Shown here piece after piece: positions 5,508 through 9,194 of a stretch of DNA of 9,194 nt. The DNA lies in the NCBI GenBank assembly GCA_017407885.1, contig JAFQVU010000050.1:1-9194 (forward strand), read 5' to 3'. The DNA is from Clostridia bacterium. GTDB lineage: Bacteria > Bacillota_A > Clostridia > Oscillospirales > CAG-272. Made by a program: the position numbers and the translations under genes. The notes under the pieces are model-generated. The model did no database searches. It was not told where the DNA came from and saw only the letters and a program-made list of their open reading frames with translations. Position 1 is the stretch's first letter; every line of letters starts with the position of its first letter.

Positions 5508-5535
5508 CGCTCCGATCGGCGCACCCGACAGAGCG
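5508..5535 (-). promoter_or_regulatory. RNA hairpin burying the flippase Shine-Dalgarno
   Basis: In the 41-nt gap after the mtaD stop the mRNA can pair CGCTC (5535-5531) with GAGCG (5512-5508), and GTCGG (5529-5525) with CCGAT (5519-5515, one G-U pair). The loop is GTGCG, there is one possible U-G pair, and one C is bulged. The flippase SD, GGAG at 5513-5510, lies wholly in the 3' strand of the stem. No T tract follows, so it is not a terminator. A ribosome finishing mtaD would reach the 5' strand and could open the stem, which fits translational coupling. The pairing is visible; the function is inferred. Confidence 0.5.
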
Positions 5536-5542
5536 ATTCACG

Positions 5543-6841
5543 TCAGTCGAAGTAGTGCGCGATAGTATGCTTTGCCTCGTGGCGAAGCTTTTCAACGTCC
5601 AGAGTTTTGTATTCGCCGTTTTCGTAAAGTATCTTACCGTCACACATGGTCAAATATACGTCATTTTCGTGTGCGGAGAATGCGACTGTATAGTAAGGAT
5701 CATACATAGGAATATTGTTGAGCGAATCGAGGTCGATGAGTATAATGTCCGCGCGTGCGCCGACTTCGATTTTTCCGCAGTCAACTCTTCCCTGTGCGGC
5801 GGCTCCTGCACCCCACGCCATTTTGCATATGTCGCTTGTCTTTATGATATCCGCTTTGCGGTTGACTCCCTTGTGAATAAGCGCGGCACACTGAAGCTCG
5901 CGAAGAACGGACAATGCGTTGTTTGATGCCGCACCATCTGTACCGAGTCCGACATTTACACCAGCGGCAAGCATTTTCTCGACCGGTGCAACACCGCTTG
6001 CAAGCTTAAGGTTACTTACGGGATTGTGAGCAACTGTAACGCGATTTTTCGCAAGAAGCTCAATGTCATGTTCGGTCACCCAAACGCAGTGCGCCGCAGT
6101 TGCAGTGCTGGTTTCAGAAGGAACAAGAATACCGCAGTCGGTAAGATATTCGACCGGTGTCATACCGCCATGACGCTCTTTGCATGCCTCGTGTTCACTT
6201 TCCGTCTCGGAAATGTGAACTTGTATTCCAAGATCGTTTGCATGCATATATTCGGCTACCTCGCGCAGATACCGATCACGGTTGGTGTATTCTGCGTGCA
6301 CAGACATATCAATGTGCACACGTCCGTCTGCGGCACCGTGATATTCATTAGCAAGCGCGACAGCCTCATCAAAGCGAGCATCTCCCTTGATGGTTGCATC
6401 ATCCGCAAATGATACAAGGCAACGCGAAATATTGGCTTTTACACCGAGATCTATAACTGCCTTTGCAGTCTCGTCGCAGAAAAAGTACATATCGGAAAAT
6501 GAAACAACGCCACCACGTATCATTTCCGCGATTGCAAGCTCGCTTCCAACACGTACCGCATGTGGAGTTAATCTATCCTCAGCCGGATATATCTTTTCCT
6601 CAAGCCAACGCTGAAGCGGCAGATCTTCTCCAATGCCGCGGAAAAGCGTCATCGCCGCATGGCAGTGAACATTGTAAAATGCAGGAGTGAGCAGCTTCCC
6701 ATCACAGTTGATTATGCGGTCAAAACCGTCTCCAGTAATACTGCCAATCTCGGTGATGTATGCACCGTCAACGGCAACATCGCTATTAATATAGCTTCCA
6801 TCCGGAGTTATGATAAGCGCATTTTTAAAAAGAGTCTTCAT
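5543..6841 (-). CDS. mtaD: 5-methylthioadenosine/S-adenosylhomocysteine deaminase
   Basis: A metal-dependent amidohydrolase of 432 aa, the usual family length. It is predicted to deaminate methylthioadenosine and S-adenosylhomocysteine to the inosine forms, in the recycling of S-adenosylmethionine by-products in the cytoplasm. Visible motifs: HCHAAMTLFRG with metal ligands H59 and H61; E88 in AEDR; R140; H182 in SVHAEYT; H209 and E212 in VHISETESE; AAHC with H251; SNLKLASG near 276-283; and GTDGAASNN with D302. These align with the ligand and substrate residues I recall for the Thermotoga maritima enzyme. An N- plus C-terminal beta sandwich flanks the TIM barrel. A GGAG SD lies 11 nt before the ATG. 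It is downstream of the DUF6054-like gene and 41 nt upstream of the flippase, whose SD is in a hairpin. Substrate range (SAH, MTA, adenosine) cannot be read from sequence. Confidence 0.9.
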   Translation of the reverse strand: MKTLFKNALIITPDGSYINSDVAVDGAYITEIGSITGDGFDRIINCDGKLLTPAFYNVHCHAAMTLFRGIGEDLPLQRWLEEKIYPAEDRLTPHAVRVGSELAIAEMIRGGVVSFSDMYFFCDETAKAVIDLGVKANISRCLVSFADDATIKGDARFDEAVALANEYHGAADGRVHIDMSVHAEYTNRDRYLREVAEYMHANDLGIQVHISETESEHEACKERHGGMTPVEYLTDCGILVPSETSTATAAHCVWVTEHDIELLAKNRVTVAHNPVSNLKLASGVAPVEKMLAAGVNVGLGTDGAASNNALSVLRELQCAALIHKGVNRKADIIKTSDICKMAWGAGAAAQGRVDCGKIEVGARADIILIDLDSLNNIPMYDPYYTVAFSAHENDVYLTMCDGKILYENGEYKTLDVEKLRHEAKHTIAHYFD

Positions 6842-6862
6842 TATTTTATTTTCTCCGTTTCT

Positions 6863-7204
6863 TTATGCCTCTGTATACTGATCAATCAAATTTTCGACTA
6901 CGCCGACAAAGTTTTCTTCAGCGCCGTATGAAAAGCTGAAGAAAGTACCGGTTCCGCCTCCGGCGGAAATTGCAGTAACATTGGTATCGTTTTTTGTCCC
7001 TATAATCTGAACGGTTAAAGCGGCACGGCTTGAATTGCGCATATAATACTTATCATACATGTATAACCACACCGTGACATCTCCGATTTGCTGTACGGCT
7101 GAGTCAACAAGCTCTACTGACAAAGCGCTGTTCATAATGCCTGAATCGAGATAATTTGCCAGACGCGATGCATTGGTTGTTATGTGACATTCAAATTTTG
7201 CCAT
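6863..7204 (-). CDS. DUF6054-like small protein, 113 aa
   Basis: This is a small soluble protein of unknown function. The opening MAKFE, the overall alpha/beta character, and the segment AISAGGGTGTFFSFSYGAEE (residues 78-97) followed by a C-terminal helix ending LIDQYTEA match my recollection of DUF6054 proteins from Clostridia, which are about 110 aa and uncharacterised. The start is well supported: a GAAAGGA SD (7213-7219) lies 8 nt upstream of the ATG. It has no membrane segment and no obvious catalytic motif. It sits between the 613-aa hypothetical gene and mtaD, 21 nt before the latter, so it is probably part of the same transcript. The gene is certain; the family name is moderately so. 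Confidence 0.8.
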   Translation of the reverse strand: MAKFECHITTNASRLANYLDSGIMNSALSVELVDSAVQQIGDVTVWLYMYDKYYMRNSSRAALTVQIIGTKNDTNVTAISAGGGTGTFFSFSYGAEENFVGVVENLIDQYTEA

Positions 7205-7251
7205 TTTAGTTGTCCTTTCACATTATAGAGTTTATTCATATTACTTTTAGT

Positions 7252-9093
7252 TTATTCTTCCTCTGAATCCAAGTTTTTGTCACTGTCTTCTTTGAAAATC
7301 TCATTAATAAGACGATTGTAAAAATCAAGTTTCTCTGTATCAACAAGCGGCATCATTCCGGTGAAATTAACCATTCCACCGCGAAGTTTATTCGCAGGAA
7401 GCTGCAGTAGTTCTTTATACGCAGGAAAAGGCTTTGAAAATACAGTACATTCCGGTGTGTATCCGTTTGTACAGAAAGTGGCACCGGGCGCATGCGGATC
7501 AGGCGATTCTTCACGTATATATTCATCGTACCAATCTTCAACGCTTATGCAGCACTTCAATGTCTCACGGAACGTGTCAACGTCCTCGTGCGATTCGGAA
7601 ACCATCGCAAAACGGTAAACTTCGTTTTGTATATATACTTCACCTTCGGCACGGTATTGCCCCGACACAAGTCCGCCGTCTATAAACCGCACGACAGATG
7701 TACCGCCAATGTCAAATATTTCAATATCTTCCGGTCGTCCGCATGCCCAATTACTGCCAAGAGGCGAATCCGTACCATCGCTCGTGTATCCGTAATTTAT
7801 CTCACATTCAAGTCGAAATCCGTTTTTCTCGTCACCCGAAAAGAATACATCCTCACCGTGAGCAACCTCATCACGGCTAAGATATCCGGGGAGCTTGAAA
7901 CGGCGCAGATAATGCCCGAAACCGTAGTAAATATCACCGCTGAAATATCCCGGTTCGAAATGAAGTCCATAATCTCTGACCTTATCGCACAAAAGCGGTT
8001 TTCTGCCTATGCTCTCACAAAGTTCAAGATAGATCTCTTTTGGGAAGAGACATTTTGGATCAAGTTTAAGAGCAGTCTCTAACTCTTCGAGACAGTGTGT
8101 TAATGCAACCTGCTCCTGTAATGAAAAATTCTTCTTTTTGCTTCCGACTGTGCTGTTGCAGATAATATTAAGCGCCTCTTTGATATAAAAGTCCGCGCTG
8201 TCTGTGTAAGTATTTCGCATAAGGAAACGGTGATCGCACACATAGGAAAAACCGAAGCGCTTGATTTCATCGAGCAATCGTTCGATATCGTAACGTCCGA
8301 GCGGAGTTACAAGTGAGCCTTTTATAGGAATCGGCTCGAACGCATCTGTTCCCCATCCAAGGTATGCCTGCAGACCGTCGCGATCATCGTTAATCGCAAA
8401 GGTAAGCTGTTGACGTATTGGAAGATAAAATGCTCTGCGCAGTTTATCGAAATCCTTGTCGGTGGTATAAGTGACACGCGGATCTTCTAAAAAAGAAACT
8501 TGCGCTCCGAGAAAATGAGTCAATGCCTCAGCAAGCTCTACAGCCTCGGCATATACTCCGGCTCCCGAGAAACTGCAGTCCATCTCACCGCTGATACGCG
8601 CCTCTCCCGAAGCATAAAAAATATCAAGATAAGAGTTTGAAGCAAGAAAAACGGAAAAGCCGTCGGGCTCCGAATTTATCTCATAATTGTTCTCTGTGAA
8701 GAACCGCTTGATGAGCGGTAGGCAATCCCTGCCCTCAACTCCGTCAATCGCAAAAAACAAGCGCAGCGGCGGATATTCTTCATCGGGCGGCGGCAGTTCA
8801 TCAATAAACGAAATATTGTTATCCCCCGAGCCGTCAAAATACAGTTCACCGTCAGGCGTAAGTATATCGACGCACAGATATCCGGCCAAAGAACGAAGAA
8901 ACCATTCTGTTTCCGATTCGGTGGCATCCTTTCTGTCAAGAATCAGCAAAACCTTTCCGGCGGTTCCCGGAGATGGCAGATACATACAAGAACCCTTGTA
9001 CATAAGAGCCTTTATAACTTGATTTACCGCATGTGCACAAAGTCCGATCCCGAGCTTGGCGCTCGGGTCGGACAATATAAGATAATCGGTCAT
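7252..9093 (-). CDS. Hypothetical protein, 613 aa, acidic C-terminal tail
   Basis: I do not recognise a named family. The protein has no signal peptide and no convincing membrane segment, so it is probably cytoplasmic. It is acidic, fairly cysteine-rich, and ends in a charged tail (about residues 600-613, KEDSDKNLDSEEE). Residues about 155-230 (GEARISGEMDCSFSGAG, then AEAVELAEAL, then KDFDKLRRAF), the TPLGRYD segment near 263, a TPR-like helical pair near 325-362 and the RRFKLPGY segment near 397 faintly resemble a poorly characterised family of large TPR-containing proteins that I know only from memory. That link is weak. The ATG starts one base after the stop of the M20 dipeptidase and has no strong SD, so translation probably depends on the upstream gene. 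The DUF6054-like gene follows after 47 AT-rich bases. Confidence 0.8.
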   Translation of the reverse strand: MTDYLILSDPSAKLGIGLCAHAVNQVIKALMYKGSCMYLPSPGTAGKVLLILDRKDATESETEWFLRSLAGYLCVDILTPDGELYFDGSGDNNISFIDELPPPDEEYPPLRLFFAIDGVEGRDCLPLIKRFFTENNYEINSEPDGFSVFLASNSYLDIFYASGEARISGEMDCSFSGAGVYAEAVELAEALTHFLGAQVSFLEDPRVTYTTDKDFDKLRRAFYLPIRQQLTFAINDDRDGLQAYLGWGTDAFEPIPIKGSLVTPLGRYDIERLLDEIKRFGFSYVCDHRFLMRNTYTDSADFYIKEALNIICNSTVGSKKKNFSLQEQVALTHCLEELETALKLDPKCLFPKEIYLELCESIGRKPLLCDKVRDYGLHFEPGYFSGDIYYGFGHYLRRFKLPGYLSRDEVAHGEDVFFSGDEKNGFRLECEINYGYTSDGTDSPLGSNWACGRPEDIEIFDIGGTSVVRFIDGGLVSGQYRAEGEVYIQNEVYRFAMVSESHEDVDTFRETLKCCISVEDWYDEYIREESPDPHAPGATFCTNGYTPECTVFSKPFPAYKELLQLPANKLRGGMVNFTGMMPLVDTEKLDFYNRLINEIFKEDSDKNLDSEEE

Positions 9094-9094
9094 T

Positions 9095-9194
9095 TTATCC
9101 GAGCACTCGCATGATGTACGCGGCTATGGTCTTTGTGTAATCAACGAGAGCATCGCACTCAATAAACTCGTTCGGCTGATGTGCACCGCCCGGC
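9095..9194 (-). CDS. M20 family dipeptidase (PepV-like), C-terminal fragment
   Basis: Only the last 32 codons and the TAA stop are in the window; the gene continues past position 9194. The visible residues begin PGGAHQPNEFIE and end YIMRVLG. The pattern AHQ-x-NE-(F/Y)-(I/V) followed by an amphipathic helix is what I know from the C-terminus of PepV/Sapep-type M20 zinc dipeptidases, where the His is a metal ligand and the following residues close the active site. Such enzymes are cytoplasmic and cleave dipeptides. The stop lies one base before the ATG of the next gene, so the two are almost certainly cotranscribed and translationally coupled. The family call rests on a short but distinctive tail; a related M20 member (acetylornithine deacetylase-like) is less likely. 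Confidence 0.75.
   Translation of the reverse strand, partial: PGGAHQPNEFIECDALVDYTKTIAAYIMRVLG

Noticed and set aside
7222..7227. Perfect TATAAT on the minus strand before the DUF6054-like gene
   Set aside because: No -35-like hexamer at 16-18 nt, and the start point would fall inside the ribosome binding site.
7492..8082. 196-codon plus-strand open frame inside the 613-aa gene
   Set aside because: Shadow of the minus-strand gene: no family resemblance, no SD. The same holds for the other plus-strand frames.

Overview
The window is 9.2 kb of moderate-GC DNA in which every supported gene lies on the minus strand, so the genes are read from high to low coordinates. It looks like chromosome from a spore-forming Clostridia-type Firmicute, possibly a gut lineage. 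The main reason is the conserved block flippase (SpoVB/YtgP type) - mazG - HU - rqcP - yabP - yabQ - divIC, which matches the Bacillus subtilis yabM-mazG(yabN)-yabO-yabP-yabQ-divIC neighbourhood with HU inserted, as I recall is common in Clostridia. The Shine-Dalgarno (SD) sequences are of the Firmicute type (GAAAGGA, AGGAG, AGGTGAT). No RNA gene, CRISPR array, insertion sequence or phage gene was seen.

Layout in transcription order: (1) C-terminal end of an M20/PepV-like dipeptidase (9194-9095). (2) A 613-aa protein I cannot name (9093-7252). (3) A 113-aa DUF6054-like protein (7204-6863). (4) MTA/SAH deaminase mtaD (6841-5543). (5) A MOP-superfamily lipid flippase (5501-3999, GTG start). (6) mazG (3946-3257). 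(7) A 171-nt AT-rich gap with a good vegetative promoter, then hup (3085-2810) and rqcP (2806-2564). (8) yabP (2487-2212), yabQ (2207-1512, GTG start) and divIC (1630-1349). (9) A COG1228-type amidohydrolase (1266-118), coupled by TGATG to a truncated single-pass membrane protein (118-1). No gene-free stretch exceeds about 171 nt.

The central block joins growth functions (nucleotide-pool cleaning, nucleoid protein, ribosome rescue, septum assembly) to sporulation functions (YabP, YabQ). The most interesting signal is at the rqcP/yabP junction. A 10-bp inverted repeat can hide the yabP ribosome binding site, and a sigma-E-like promoter is placed so that its transcript would start inside the loop and lack the sequestering arm. 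Read-through mRNA from the hup promoter would then be poor for YabP translation, while a mother-cell sporulation transcript would be open. This is inference from sequence, but it makes specific predictions. Two further hairpins sit at gene junctions: one buries the flippase SD, and one spans the flippase stop codon. yabQ also runs 119 nt out of frame into divIC.

Several starts were reset from the longest possible frame: yabP to ATG 2487, yabQ to GTG 2207 and mazG to ATG 3946, each because of a well-placed SD.
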